Assembly: GCA_022835595.1 (NCBI GenBank)
Contig: BQUP01000016.1
Location: 4,442 to 47,278 of the forward strand
Length of the DNA stretch: 42,837 nucleotides
Direction: 5' to 3'
From: Cystobasidium ongulense
Taxonomy: Eukaryota > Basidiomycota > Cystobasidiomycetes > Cystobasidiales > Cystobasidiaceae
The stretch's first letter is position 1, and each line of letters starts with the position of its first letter. This document shows positions 9,690-22,259 of this stretch, piece after piece. A program made the position numbers and the translations under genes. The notes beneath the pieces were generated by a model. The model was not told where the DNA came from, searched no databases, and saw only the letters and a list, made by a program, of their open reading frames with translations.

Positions 9690-11461
9690 TTAGGGGTACT
9701 TGAAAGGTAAGGTACTGGTTGGTAGGGAACAGTCACCCGTCGCAGCTAGCTTGCGTGTCCTTTTCTGAGGCTGTGCATCATGTGATGTATCACTTATCTG
9801 CGACAGCTGGCCATCTCTGCTAGAAGGTCTACTAGGTGAAAGATCTCTACGGTTGAAGTCAGGAGACGGTGATGAAGGGCTTAGAGTGCCTGATGCAGGT
9901 TCGCGCATAGGTGGCATTGCCACACGCTCGCTGAAAGCCATCATGTTTTGAGCATGTTGTAGATGATGGAGAACCCGGTCTGCGATGGCCACCTGTATTT
10001 GTACCGAAGGCGAGCCTCGATGACTGGGTGGGGGATAGCTGGGGTATGTGTTACCTGCTTGCAAAAGAGCAAGAGTGACAGAAATCATGGTCAGCTCTGA
10101 GCGACAAATAGATGAAGACGAGGAAGAGTATGTCCTTACCTCGACTATCACCCTGCGAAGAGGGTCCATACCACGAGTGATATATCTCATTCTGCACCAA
10201 GGGACAATTTCAGTTTTAGCTTGAGCACAAAACCACCACCTGATGAACAGAGTATAGGACTTACCGAAAATTTCGGGTGGCTAGCAAAAGTCGAGGTTCC
10301 AGGCGTAATGTCAAAGAACGAGGTATTACAGTTATAAAAACCAATGACATTCCCGTTGATATTGGAAGGCGAGGGTCCAAAGGCAGCAGAAGTAGGTAAA
10401 GAGGTATTCCCATGTTCTGGTTTTCGAAGGATATGAGGTTGCATAAGCTCTTCCAGAGTGAACATTGGAGGGAGACAGATGGTAGATCCCAAGCCTGACG
10501 TAATAGTGCCGTTAAGGATGTTGTCAACACGGAGTGATGAACTAAAGTTACCTGATATATCGTTGTTGGAGTCATCAACGAGAGTGAAGAATTGAGAAGG
10601 GTGAAGATAGAGTTCTCGAGCGACGACTGCAGCCCGGCGAGTTCGATTGGAGGATGAAGGGAACGGGCGATCGTTGTTATTGATATTATTGGTGAAAAAG
10701 CCATATTTGCCGTTGTCGAAGCCGCCAAACACTTCAGAAGTACCATAGCCTAGCGTAGCTGTCGTGTTGTGTGAAGCTAGTTTGAAATGGTCGGGGGCTT
10801 GGTGAGCTAGTCGACGGAAAGCTAAATCGTCTAAAGGCCTTCGTTGCGAAGATAGAGACGTACCTGGCGATGGATTGGGTCTCAAAGGACGAGATTGCAG
10901 ACCTTCGCGTTCGCGTTCGTCTGAAGGTGCTGGCTGAGGAGGGTGAGGGGAGACGATGTCAGGGACAGATGCTCTCCTGAACTGTGAGATGGGAGTGTGA
11001 CTTGACGAGGTCTCTGGCGCGGTTATAGACGTCTGCTGCGTTTGCTGCTTACGGACAGGAGCACAGGATGCAGTTGAATTAGGGATGATGGTGTTCTGGG
11101 CACAGGAGTCAGGTCAGCAAAGGCACAAGGAGAGAGAGCGGAAACGAACCTGTTGGGATCGTTGATGTTGCCGATGTTGAACTACAGAGATGGCAGAGTA
11201 AGGCTTTAGAGGTATGGTGGCGAGCTGGTCCCGATTCAACTTTCTGACTATGTCAAAAGAGAAGAGGGAGGGGTCTGTAGTTGATGTTGACAGAAGAAGA
11301 AGAGAAGAAGGAGAAGAAGAGAGGGGAGAGGGATGCTGCAGCTGTTTTGTGCTGATGTTTTGCAGGTGCCGAGGCTGAGCCGGCACGGGATCAGACGGCG
11401 ATGGCATCTGTTGCCGAGCCACGTCCGCGACGGCGAGAGGCTCTGGACCTACTCTTTCCAT
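9690..11461 (-). CDS. Ser/Pro/Asn-rich hypothetical protein, 519 residues
   Basis: Four exons, all in phase: 11461-11150, 11095-10265, 10191-10140 and 10054-9690; the stop is at 9690. The introns are 54, 73 and 85 nt with GT-AG ends. The protein starts MERVGPEPLAVADVARQQ and is rich in Ser, Pro, Gln and Asn. It has more ordered patches around DDLAFRRLAHQAPDHFKL, RAAVVARELYLHPSQFFTLV and QVAIADRVLHHLQHAQNMM. Near the C-terminus lies a basic patch QKRTRKL that could be a nuclear signal. No domain is recognised; a regulatory or scaffold role would fit the composition but is only a guess. It is the only gene of its kind in the window and lies between repeat copies D1 and D2. Confidence 0.72.
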
Positions 11462-13516
11462 GACATCGGCTTACAAACGTAGACTTGGGAGGTGGTATTG
11501 TTGACGAACATTTTTTCAGGTGTGACGGCTTGCACGAGCGAGCCCTTTTCTCTGCAGTCTCGTGCCGTGGTGTTGTACGCGCGTGTTTGTTCGTGTGGTC
11601 CGGGTGGTGTAGGGCGTCTGACAGCGGGTGCGGTCCTGTAAGCGTACTTCGGAGCACCGTACCTTGGCTACCTGCTGACTGCGGCGGGTCCTCCGAGAGT
11701 CAGGACGACGTCTTCGCTTTCAGCGTACTTTCTTGCTTGCTGCTTGTCGAATGCTAGCAGGGTGCAAACAACGTATTGTGGCGCGACAGGATTGCTGTCG
11801 ATGCTTGGCTTGGGGTCTTGACGGGACTAGAAAATGCTAATTGAGCACTGAGACAGGTGACGGTAGGCTGACAGGAGGTGGACTTGTTGAGAGGCGGTGG
11901 TAGATCTGGAGCTAGAGGTAGAGAGAAAGTATTCCAGTAGAAGTCCGGAGTGCTATGCTAAACTGTATCAGTTGTACTGTATTGTAAGACAGTGGTTGAG
12001 TATCTAAAAAACGGTCCAGGCTTGGTGGTGATCTATCGAGGCTCTGTAGTAACGAAGGGCTGAGCTCGGAAGACGGCCTACAATATGCACACGGACAAAG
12101 AACCACCAATTGCCACGAATGTACCATCATCAGACCGGGGTTGAGCTGGTGGCCGCATGCTGCGTGCGAGACGGAGAAAGAGAGCTCGACTTACAAGAAG
12201 AAGAAAGAGAGCGCGAGTGTAGAGTAGGGTAGCATCTAGTACTGCTGCAGTTAGCGTAACTAATCAGTATCTACAAGAGAGCGCTCACGACAGGGCAGGC
12301 GGCTTGTCCCACGTTTTAAGTAATGAGGTCAGGTACCGCGTGTTTCGTTGCCGGCAACCAAATTCCAGCTGGCCGAGCGGAGAGATCGACGGGTGGGTGA
12401 ACTGGTTTGCCTTGTTGTCTTGTCTTCGTTGCCTGCAGGGTATGATGTCCAGAGAGATATGGACTCTCGTGCAAAGGCTCACTTTGCCTGCCTCGCTTGC
12501 CTGCGTGTTTGCGGGGCTTCGCTTCGAAAGAAAGATGGACTCGCAAGGTGTTGGTTTGCTTGCCTGCCTGTCTGCTGAACGTAGCGATTTCCGGACATCG
12601 GAGAGCAGGTGCAGGTGCAGGAGTGTGTATTGGAATGGCTCGTCGGTGGGACCCTGTGTTATAGTGCTGGTGGTGCTGGTGGTGTTGCTATTGCTGCTGC
12701 TTAACAGTCTCGTATTGATCAAGTCTCGCTAGTATGTCGCTTAGGAACGGCTGCCTTAAAGTACGAAGTAGATGAGAGGATGGGTGGCTGGTGGTGTGGA
12801 TGCAGGAATGTCACTTTTAGGGTGCGAGCGCTTGTTACCTTACAATACAGCTGTCCTACGTCGAGTGTGCCTTGCTCTTGCGGTCAGGCTGCCTGTCTGC
12901 TGTGGACTAAGTGTTGCGCAGGACCTGGGACCTGAGTATGGGACCTGGAACAGGCTGGGCTGACTGACTGACTGCTGTGTTCAGGACTGCAAGCTTGTAA
13001 TGGTGAATGTGGGGCGATTGGACTGTTCTTGCTGTGATCCTCGTGCAGGTTGACTGCTATGCGGGTGAAGCGGGCGAAAGAGTGGACGGACAAGCAGCGT
13101 TAGTCAGGACACTCGTTGCAACCCCATCAATTGCACATTCACCTGTTGCTTGATTATGTTTGTGACTATTGTACTATTCTCTTCGCCCTCTTCAGCCCGC
13201 ACTTCTCTGCCCGATTGACAGCTTAAGCTCTCTTGTCAGGTACGCTAGCCCGCTAAGCTCGGACTTAAAGCGTATCTTCAAGGTACTAGAGGGTGGGTGG
13301 ACTGTAGGCGGTCTTGTACCTGAGCAGGATGTCTGTGAGCAAGGATAGGGATCAAAGGTCCAAAGGAAGTTCACTTGCAGGGGGATAGCAAAGAACTTGG
13401 TGAAATACCACTAGATCTGATCTGTAGAAAGGAAAGAGAAGTTGTTATGTTACAGCGGTTCCTTAACTACCGCTTGACCTCTGATGGGCTGACTTGATGT
13501 CCTGGGGCGTGGGCGT
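11462..13516. promoter_or_regulatory. Long upstream region of the 9690-11461 gene, low-complexity tracts
   Basis: About 2 kb without a convincing gene. It contains simple-sequence patches: CTG/GGT-rich triplets near 12660-12705, TGCCTGC-type runs near 12480-12580 and a GACT repeat near 12960-12975. Both strands are open for about 140 codons at 12285-12732, a typical effect of such composition. It may hold the promoter and 5' untranslated region of the minus-strand gene. Confidence 0.35.
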
Positions 13517-14116
13517 ATGAAAGTCTGTGAGGAACAATCGAATCGATTAGTGTCAGGCGCCAGACGACTTCAAAGGCCGATCGAGGCAGCCCGGCACCTC
13601 TCCTCCCTCCGATTGTATCGTTTCGAGCAGCTGGAGAAACACGCCAACAAGCTCAGCCTGTATACAAACAATTGCTATTATGCTGTGGGATGCGCTTACA
13701 GGGATGCATTAGAGGTAAGTTACTTATGTTGACCGCATGGATGCCTCATCAGTAACCAGTCCTTACTGCATTCCCCCGCCAATGGCTTACACAACTCCAA
13801 CACTGGTCGAAGCGAGCATCAGAACATCTTGCGTCAGTTAGCGACATACGAGGGACTAGGACAGCTTACCTCTCCGGAGGGAGGGCGCCTGGTCCAAGCG
13901 TATGCAGCGCGCCCATAAATTTTGTTTGCTTGCGGAAATCTTCGGAATGTACAATTTGCAGGCCGTTCCGGCAGTGTCCCTTTCGAAGTTAGAGAAGATA
14001 ACTATTGGCAAGCTTATAGAAGTGCGGGATGGAAACCTGTACAAGGAGGAGGTCAGCTGTATACAGCTACGGATTACCCATCTAAGTGCCTTGGGGGGCT
14101 AGTATCTTCAAGATAG
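13517..14116 (+). pseudogene. Gene D copy 2 (decayed)
   Basis: Strong similarity to D1 from about 13600 (LEQLEKHANKLSLYTNNCYY), including the same 45-46 nt GT-AG intron after the GAG codon. A two-base loss near 13880 relative to D1 moves the second half into another frame, where RMQRAHKFCLLAEIFGM and SLSKLEKITIGKLIEV are read. Unlike D1, this copy keeps the family's normal 3' end, which ends near GGGGCTAGTATCTTCAAG and is shared with D3 and D4. The N-terminal exons of D1 are not found upstream. Confidence 0.7.
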
Positions 14117-17100
14117 ACTACATGAAGTTTGGCCATGAGGGTTAAGCCTTTGCGACAGACTTGAAATCGGTCACAGTGCATTCGCCAACGCTTGTTCGGA
14201 CAAGTGACCATGATCTAGTCCTTGACTCACACAGATTACTTATTTAGGGCTCTCTGCTAGATCATACATTACCTTGCCATCAACAGCCTTTAGTCCTGTG
14301 AGACCTTGATAAGAGCCGGTCTGTACGAGCGACACTGTTAGACCAAATATGCCTTTCCCTCCGCCGCCTTTGCTCCCAAGACTTGAAAAGAGGCCCATTT
14401 GAGCCCGAGGTGCACGTCCTCTATCTATAAAGCAACTTATGCTCGCACAGAAGCTGGAACTAACGATCGGCATCATCCTGGCAGCTAGAGCGTTGCAGAT
14501 ACTCTTCAACAGGATTGCGACGAGACTGCAGCATCGATTCTTAACTCTCTCATGCTCTGCTCCAGCTGCAGCCGTTGCTTAAAACCTCTATAACACCTGA
14601 GACGTATATCTAGGTCGGCGACCAGGAAAACAGAGCGTTACAAGAGTGATGAGATCGATACAGGCATCACAGGAGATGCTGCGTTGAATCGGAAATCGCC
14701 TTAAAGGGTTGCTTCTCCGGCCAGGACCCGGACACTATACGATTCTGTGCGTATAACCAGTTTTTCCAGTTCGCTTTAGCCAGTGCTGCAGTAACGATCC
14801 GCTTACCAGCACGTTCGGGCAGCTGTCGTCCAGGTTCTGGATCTTAAACGGGCAGGCTCATGGAATCATCCAAAGGTGCTTGTATCGATCGGACTTTCAA
14901 GATATTCAGAACACTGATTTCAATACTTCACCATAATGCCGCGGCAATTAGCGCGATGTGGCAGGCAGCGACTTGATGACGAAGGTATGGCACCCCAGGG
15001 AGCTAGACGACAAGCGCCGAAATGCAGCAGTATCCGTACACCTCGCTGAGGCACTGCCATACTCGCTCAACCCCCGCCCTGTAGTTATTTTCTTTCCTGC
15101 ACATTCCCTGCCTGCATATTACGATATCACGGAATTAACGATGCCGGCTGCCGAAGCTTCGTTTCCGACCTCATTTCGACCTGCGGACCCACTGTATCGT
15201 TCTGATCGTGGGCGAAAACCGGGCCAATTAGCCCCTTCCGTAGGCGGGACTCCAGTTTATCGAGCTACGCGTGGGATGGGGGAATATTCAGTCAGCATGC
15301 AACATCCGTGAGACTGGGCTCCCCGAACGGTCACGGTAAATCTGAAGCCGCTCACCTTTCCGATGGTTTGGAGCTTCGGAATAACACTTCAAATGATGCT
15401 AGCTCGAAGCAGGTGGCCGATGTGCAAGAACTTCGTTGGTGGACGCTACTAGTCGTGTTCTCATCCTGCTTGACTTACTGTGCCTCGGTATCAATCCTAA
15501 TCGCATAGGCTTTTGGAGAGGGTACCTATCCCAAAGTGGCTGAAATCGGAGCTGGAGTCGAAAGGTGTACAGGTGCTGGTGCCATCCTCAATATACTGAA
15601 ACCAGGCAAAGAGCATACTCTTGCGGTATGGGACTTGGGCGGTGTCGCCTTGCTGCCATCATGGCCGCAAATTTTCTAGGTGTCGGGACTACCATCGCTA
15701 TCGATGTAGTCGCAAGTCGACGTAAACTCGCACATGGAGTGGAAGCTACCCATCATGACGGGCTCGCCCAGGATGTCGTACAACAAGCACAGGCACTAAG
15801 CAATGGCAGCCTGGACTTTGCCCCTGAAGCCACCGGCATTGCCAGTTACATGAAGGCAGCATAGGACTCGTTGGGCTACGGCGGCCAAAACATTCAAGCA
15901 TGCGTTCCTCCTCTCAGTGATCCACCCTTCTTCCGGTCGCGCTCCAGCCTCGGCATGTGAAGATTTCTGCGAAGGAGGCACGGAGGGCAAAAAATGTTCG
16001 CACGCAACGCTGCGTCAATAGGCCGGCAGGCTGCTTACTGCAAAAGACAGAGACGTGTGCATAGTGAGCTGCAATAAGCATGCGTCAACCTGAGCAGGAC
16101 TTGCTCACCCCACAGCAAGAAGGGTGTGGGGCGCCACATATGTACGAGAACAGCTTGAGCGATACCTGCGGCAATTCGGCCCTTGTACAAACGTAGAGAA
16201 TCGAAGAATGTGGCAGCTAATTGGGTCCCTGTACTGTGCGGAACTGTGACTTTGTTGGCGTATGTGTAATAGCAATAAATAGTTCAGTGTCCATCGGCTG
16301 GTCCGCTGTCCTCTCGGACACACTCGATGTATCACACGACCACAGGTGAGCAGGCCTCACTTACGGCGGGCAATGTGGCAACCAGTCGTAGTCTACTCCT
16401 GATGACTGGAGCTAATCTCCCCTCCTTCGACCGGTGCAAACACCAAATACGGTCCCAGTCTTCTGTCCAGTCGGCATGAATGTATTTCTGCTGAGCTTTG
16501 CGAAACTCAAATAGTTCCAGAACTTCAAGTGGGTTTATGCAGGGCGCTCACATTGCGAGTTGCTCAGGAAGTCTTTCGGGCGCTGCCTTGGGTGTGTTAT
16601 GTAACGTGAAGTTTTGTGACTGTACTGCGTATATCTGACACTCGCGGTGCTCCAGCGTCTTAAACCCTCGCATCACCTGCCAATCAATCAAATACCTTTC
16701 CTTTTGGTTTGAAAGATGCACTACAATGTCAATCTCTACCGGGGCGTTAAGGAAGAGATACCATAGGTTTCCTTTTCGCAAACTTTCGCTGAGCCAAGCT
16801 CATCGTTGCGGGCTTTTCTTGGTTTGAAGGTTTCTCTGGGTAAAGTGCCCAGCGCCTTTGTCTTGCTGCTTACAAGGCATTGGGCGGCTGGTGCCCATTT
16901 TACATTGCTGTTTCGAAGGTAAGATATCATTAGCACGGGTTTTTTTCAGTGTCTTCATTTACGTTCGCGAGCTCAAAGGCGCGCTATGTCTGTCAGCAAG
17001 TAAAGAGACGGAAGATATTTGGTGCACCATACCGTCTAGAATTACACGTGTGGGGTGCACCACATCTTGCTGAGCCAATCTACTTCTCTGAAATAGCAGG

Positions 17101-17859
17101 GTATTGGCTGATTGCCAGATTATACGATTTCTACGAAGCCTTACCTTTCCGTAATCACGGCGGAGATGAGCAGTATTGACAAAACGAGAAGGATGGAAAG
17201 GTAGCACTCTGAATGCCGAATGTCATCGCAGATATAATGAGTGCAGCTATGGTCAAAGCAACACTGCTAAATCGGCACTCGACCAGCGCCTGGAACCCGG
17301 TGATCCCGCTGTGGGCATACCTGCATGTAAACCTGTATGACGAATGATCCTGATGTTCGATTAAGTCAATCTCGTCAGCGCCTTGACAGTCCTTTCATCA
17401 CCTACTTTACAAGGGACGTGACTTCTCCACTTGATAATATTTGGTATGCCGCTGAAGCTGTAGGTTTTGGGGATATCGGTAGTCCTGAGACTAGCGCCGT
17501 GCTATCTTGTTATTGCAACGACGAGGTGGATCCAAGTGAAGAAAGTACAGTAGAGATGTGGGAACATGTATTTGTTGGTGAGGAAACAAGAGGGCTCACA
17601 ACATTGACAGGCATATCTGACTCTACGCACCGAGAGGCCTGTTTCCACAATATTGTTGACTATGGAGCACGCGATTGCTTAATTTTATTTTGATAGTAGA
17701 GGAACGACATAAATAGACAACGTTTTCGATCGTACTTTTGTTACGAACTGGCGGGATTGGGATAAGGGAGCTTGCTGTACTTATAGACTTTGAAGCTGGA
17801 AGTAAGTTTGAGATTGTGTCACGCGCATGGACATCTGTTCAATATGTGGTTGGTCTTCG
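14117..17859. other. 3.7 kb without a defensible gene
   Basis: Short open frames occur on both strands (for example 14240-14509 minus, 14958-15311 plus, 17337-17693 plus), but none shows recognised motifs or joins to neighbours through good splice sites. Around 15500-15600 the plus strand reads YPKVAEIGAGV, faintly like the FAD-binding part of salicylate-hydroxylase-type monooxygenases. The rest of that family could not be found, so this is at best a worn remnant. The stretch is probably old, decayed repeat or spacer. Confidence 0.3.
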
Positions 17860-18120
17860 CCGCCTTCTAGCTCCTCCCGGTTTGCTGGACCTCTGGACCT
17901 CTATCTTTCCTCCCGGAGCTAGCCCCTGGCCTCCGCACATCCTCCTTCGACCGCCAGGCTTCCAGTAGGGACCTCGGATCTTGTCCCTCGGCCTCCCATA
18001 CTTCCTCGGAGTTTTCCAGAGGTCTTGGGTACAGAGGTAAGCCTCCATGTCGTACTTCCGTTAATGGTAATTGCGCTCATTGACCTTCTCGAACTCATGA
18101 GGTCCTTCACTGAAGACTCC
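17860..18120 (-). mobile_element. Ty1/copia-type retrotransposon relic (Gag region fragment)
   Basis: The minus strand shows the pattern FEKVNERNY followed by DMEAYLCTQDLWK, which is the usual start of Ty1/copia Gag (a short region before the zinc knuckle). Only this small piece is visible: no reverse transcriptase, integrase or terminal repeats were seen nearby. It is broken and probably old. The family call rests on one motif. Confidence 0.45.
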
Positions 18121-19044
18121 ATTGTATAGGAAGGTGTGGCTACTGAAAAATGCTGAGGCCATATACCCGAATATTCCTAATAAGCTTTACATCCGTCTAG
18201 AAGCTTCGAGGCGTTCCATCTAACAAGCGTGTATACACTATCAAACATTCATAGAATTATGGATGGCCAGTGTGGAGTTACATAATGCTGTTTGAAAATG
18301 TTAGGTGAGCCTGTTCATGGAGCGGCAGGTCTGGTTTAGGCACGCTGGAAGCGGTATCCTGCTACGCTTTCTCTTCTTTATTCGCTTCTATAGGCCTGTA
18401 GACTAATACGAACCGTTCATCGGGAGAGAATCGCACGATTTTCACTCAGCTATATTGTGCATGCTATATTGCGTGAGATAATCGCCGTCGGGTACAGTCC
18501 TGATGCGTAGCCTTCTATTGGCAACGTATGACGGAATTGATGCCAATCTGCCAACGTGCTGAGACATTCTGCCGCGCACATTACACCTGGTTCCCCTCTT
18601 CTGCGGAGTCAGACGCACGCTGTAGACATACAATAAATAGGCTGAGGCGCGTCCAATCCTTTATAGTATTTGTTTGGTCAATCATACACACCGATCTTTT
18701 CATTGTTAGAGTTTAGCGAAACGACGCGCCCTGCTTTATCCAGCTGGATCGCATCATAATTAGTGGCATCAAGAGTATTCTGTTAGTTTGCTCTACGTTC
18801 TGGCCTACGTGGAAATTCACAAGCTAAATCGCGCTTGGGATCCACTCGACTGATCTCAATATGAAAGGCAGGACTGGCAGCTTACATAGCAGTCGCACAA
18901 CAGGAAAGAAAAGACAGGCACGCATCTACGTGAACCAACAATCTGCCACGATCGGCAGACTTTACGCAATCGGATTGTGATATACCATACCGCATCGATA
19001 GTGAAGCCTTGGCGAGGATCGGAAGTAGGAAACTCTCCAGCCCC
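18121..19044. other. 3' flank of gene B2, nothing recognised
   Basis: No open frame with a recognised motif. Module F, which follows B1 and B3, is absent here, so the B2 duplication has a different 3' boundary. Confidence 0.4.
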
Positions 19045-21021
19045 TTAGGCCCCAGCCTGCTTGGCCATACTGACAAAGTGGGCGACCTGTTCTTGTGTTG
19101 TGCTCGTGTTATCCGGGATGCTTTCATCCCCGCTCTCTGTATCCATGCTATGATTGGATTCCGTGTCGTAGCCATCTCGGCTGGAAGTGCCCTCCTGGTC
19201 ATCAGGTACTTCGAGATTCCGTATATATTGGGTCAGAATGCCCTCTGCGTACTTGTCGAAGAATCCTTTATCTGATAATATCTCGTCTGCATGCTTCTTG
19301 CTGTTGATTAATATCTGGGAAGTATCGGGGGAGAGGGCGACAATGCTGACATTCGCAAACGTTGTTTGTTGCGGCCCGGAAAGATCGTTGAAGAATTCTG
19401 GGGAGTAGTAGTCGATGGGCATAGCTTTTGGAAGCTGTGGAAACACGGATGGAGGCTGGTTCGATATTATCTTGCGGCGCCTTTCGCGCCATTGCCCTCC
19501 CTCTTTAAGAATAGTCGAGCGGCGCAGGTGGTCGAGGCGTCGGAAGAAGGTTTCAGCCTGGACGGAACGCTCCAGGCGTCTCTTGATCGCGTAATGACCG
19601 TCCTCCAGATCTTCCTCATCATCACTATTCGCTTTGGGATCGCAGACCAACAGCTGGTAACGGCGGGGATATTGATTCTGGCGTAGGAATTTTAGACGTG
19701 CCGCTGCAAGCTAGAAGGGAACCGTTCGAAGAAATAAGTATATGGCGAACGATAAATGTCCGCGACCACTGAAACTGTCTATTTGGTGCGAACCTACCGA
19801 ATTGCGCCGTCGGTATATAGTGTTGAGGCGTGCCGAACGCATCACACTTCCTGGATTGCGAGATTCTTTGCTACGCAACCGCGGCTGTAGATGATGGACG
19901 AAATGATCATAGATTCGGATGAGTATCTCCATGTCGGCTGCTGCGGTAGTGTCCACTCCAGTAAATGCGTAGGCGTCCATACTTAATGCATGTCTGAAAG
20001 TGGTCAGGGCTACAAGCCGGCAAGCAGAGTTGTAGATTGAGTACGGTGATTCTGAAAGATTCGGAGACCATACGTATAGCCCGTATTTAGCGCAGTATGT
20101 CTGCATATAATCGAGAATGTCCTCCTCTAGGAACTCTACAGCATTTTTTCTTCCTCCTAAATTTCGACATCTGTAGTTGCGGGATACCAATACCAGGCTT
20201 TTGTCTACTAATAACCGAGGGGACCGGAGTGCTGCCGCCACATCGTTTGAATTTGTAAATCTTGAGCCGAAGGCGTGAACTTGTGCCGTTGGTGGAGTCG
20301 GAAGAACAGCATTGGCATCCTGAGCACCCCACAGAATGCGGAGGTGAGTAGTAAAGGCAGTCTACAAGAGCGAGGTACTGAGCTCTATTAATACAATGAA
20401 GACGCTTCTTACCTTGACGACTTGTTGATTCGCATCCAATTCCACCTTCATTAATCGATGAATATGTGTACGGGGCCTGGGCTGCTTGCTTCTGCCTCTT
20501 AAGTGACCAGGCGCGGCAGTAGGTCGTGTCTCCGCGTGGACGGCTTGCTGCCCAGAGACCGTAGCTCGACCGACTTGTTCAGGCTCACAGCTGGGCGACC
20601 TAGAGCCTTCCCCGTCAGCATTGGAGATTGCTGGTCGGAGGATCGGGCTGAATTAATGCGGATCAGCAAAGTAGTCTTAAGAAGGCCAAACACCGTAGAT
20701 TTCTGGGATAGCCCACCTGACCGTGTTAGTACGATGATCACCATCACGTGCGCGAGGATCTACTACATCTTGCTGTCGAATGCGCACTGCCTCCTGAAGT
20801 TCATCTATCTTCCGCAAAGCGTCCTTCAAGGCTATATCTTTAGTTACCTGAAGTTTTGAAGTGCTTGCTACGAGAGCGTCGAAGCGCTCGCGAGCCTGTC
20901 GTTCGATCTCCCTAGTCTGTTCCGTTACCTTGGTCTGTAAGGTTTCCTGGAAAGCATTGACCATCGCCTCATCTCGCTGCTGAATCCAAGCTTGGAAAGC
21001 TGGGTCGTCAAAGCCACTCAT
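19045..21021 (-). CDS. Gene B2: conserved hypothetical protein, 589 residues
   Basis: Four exons: 21021-20717, 20647-20413, 20361-19798 and 19710-19045, all in phase and without stops. The start reads MSGFDDPAFQAWIQQRDEAM. Parts are as in B1: helical N-terminus, Ser/Pro/Arg linker, the exon-3 domain with FLEEDILDYMQTYCAKYGLY, then PKAMPIDYYSPEFFNDLSG and an acidic tail ending AKQAGA. The last exon has the same length as in B1 and roughly three quarters identical residues, so the duplication is not recent and both copies stayed open. Only the linker exon differs in length, by 9 nt. A divergent gene D copy (21640) lies upstream, as at B1. Function unknown. Confidence 0.9.
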
Positions 21022-21639
21022 GCTGCTGGAGGAGAGTGTTTTCTAGCCGTCGAGATCCGTGTTTGTCTTTGGGAGGGTGGAAAAAGGGCGAACCAGTCAT
21101 TTTGTTTTTTGCGACTACCATCGTGAAGTATAGGCTGGATGCTGTGCCATTGCTACACAAAAGCCTTGAGTGTGTCAATAAGCGCAAACAAAAAGGGGTT
21201 CCGGTCCGCCTCGGCCGTACGCTAAGATCGTTTTGGCACGCGACAAAGGGGGAAAGGAACAAAAACGCGCCTTTTGTACGCACGCAAAAGAGCGTACCCG
21301 CAAGTACCTCTCCGGTGCTATACAACCAACCTCGGGAGCAGAAGTGTCACATATCGAGTTGCAATAATGCTAGGAACTGCACAGACGTAAGGCACTCGCT
21401 GGTACAAGATGAAAACAGGCATTTGTACACAAAGGCATCAGGTCCACATGACAAAGGCGAGTGACAAGAGAAGCCAACTTGGCTGCCAGCTCGGATCACC
21501 TTTACGAAGAAAATATGAAATAAGCGTCTTCTTCATACGCAAAGAAACGCACAAGGCACTTTGCAGAGTGTTCAGAGGGTTTGCGTGCTCTGCGACCTGC
21601 AGTTACTCAAACTAGTGAAGGTATTTAAAGGTATTCTCC
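21022..21639. promoter_or_regulatory. Intergenic region between divergent B2 and the D3 remnant
   Basis: Overlapping frames are open on both strands (142 codons plus, 105 codons minus) over 21008-21464, but neither shows a motif. The sequence is not clearly related to the upstream regions of B1 and B3, so the B2 promoter has either diverged or been replaced. Confidence 0.35.
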
Positions 21640-22250
21640 TAGAGCAATGGAAAACTCAGCAGTAATGCCCAGTCAACTGAGGACTGCATCGGAGATGATT
21701 CGGCCTCGTAGACTCCATCAATACGACCGCTGCTTATATTGCAACCGATGGAGTGAACGACCATTGGGCAAGCAACAGCTCCTGTCGGGCGCCACAAGTT
21801 TTGCTGGCTCTTGGGGATTTTCGGGATGAAGATACTGCAGGCCTTTCCTGCGGCATCGTTCTCGAAGATCGAGAAGATAACCCTGCGCAAACTCATGGAG
21901 GTGGGAACGGAAACATCGGCAAGGAGCAAGCTGATCGCGTAGCAGACTACGAATCAACCACCGGACCACCTTGAGGGCTAGTCAGTTCAGGATAGACTAG
22001 CGGAAATGAGCGCTAATGTCAATGTGTTAGCGGCAACCGACACATCATTACCTTCTGCTTATCAACGCGTATCTGGACAGCCCTTGAGAATTGAGAATGC
22101 AAGTACTTGGTTAGAAGGCGACCCTCTCTAGGTGACCTCTCAGGGGTTGGGGGTTTACGTTCGGTCACAGTCTTTAGTCCTGGATCTCGAAGGAAGCCCA
22201 TTTGCGCAGGGAGCCGCGACTAGTCTGAGGCAATCAAGTCACATGTGATG
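21640..22250 (+). pseudogene. Gene D copy 3 (internally deleted) with its 3' flank
   Basis: The left part (21640-21750) matches the D1 first exon, including CGACCGCTGCTTAT. It then jumps to the C-terminal part, which reads GIFGMKILQAFPAASFS in one frame. The middle exons found in D1 and D2 are missing. The 3' flank to about 22250, with GCGTATCTGGA and AAGTCACATGTGAT-like blocks, is shared with D4. It lies divergent to B2. Confidence 0.6.
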
Positions 22251-22259
22251 GCAGGCGGA

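Noticed and set aside
12285-12732. Open frames of about 145 codons on both strands upstream of the Ser/Pro-rich gene
   Set aside because: The sequence is low-complexity with triplet-like runs, both strands are open at once, and no motif or splice context supports a gene.
14958-15864. Possible FAD-dependent monooxygenase (EIGAGV-like motif)
   Set aside because: Only one short motif resembles the family; no nucleotide-binding start or later conserved motifs could be found in order.
16540-17180. Unrecognised frames of about 66-82 codons on both strands
   Set aside because: Too short, no motif, and no splice sites link them.
21008-21464. Overlapping open frames on both strands upstream of gene B2
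   Set aside because: No motifs, no second copy, and frames overlap on opposite strands; more likely promoter sequence.
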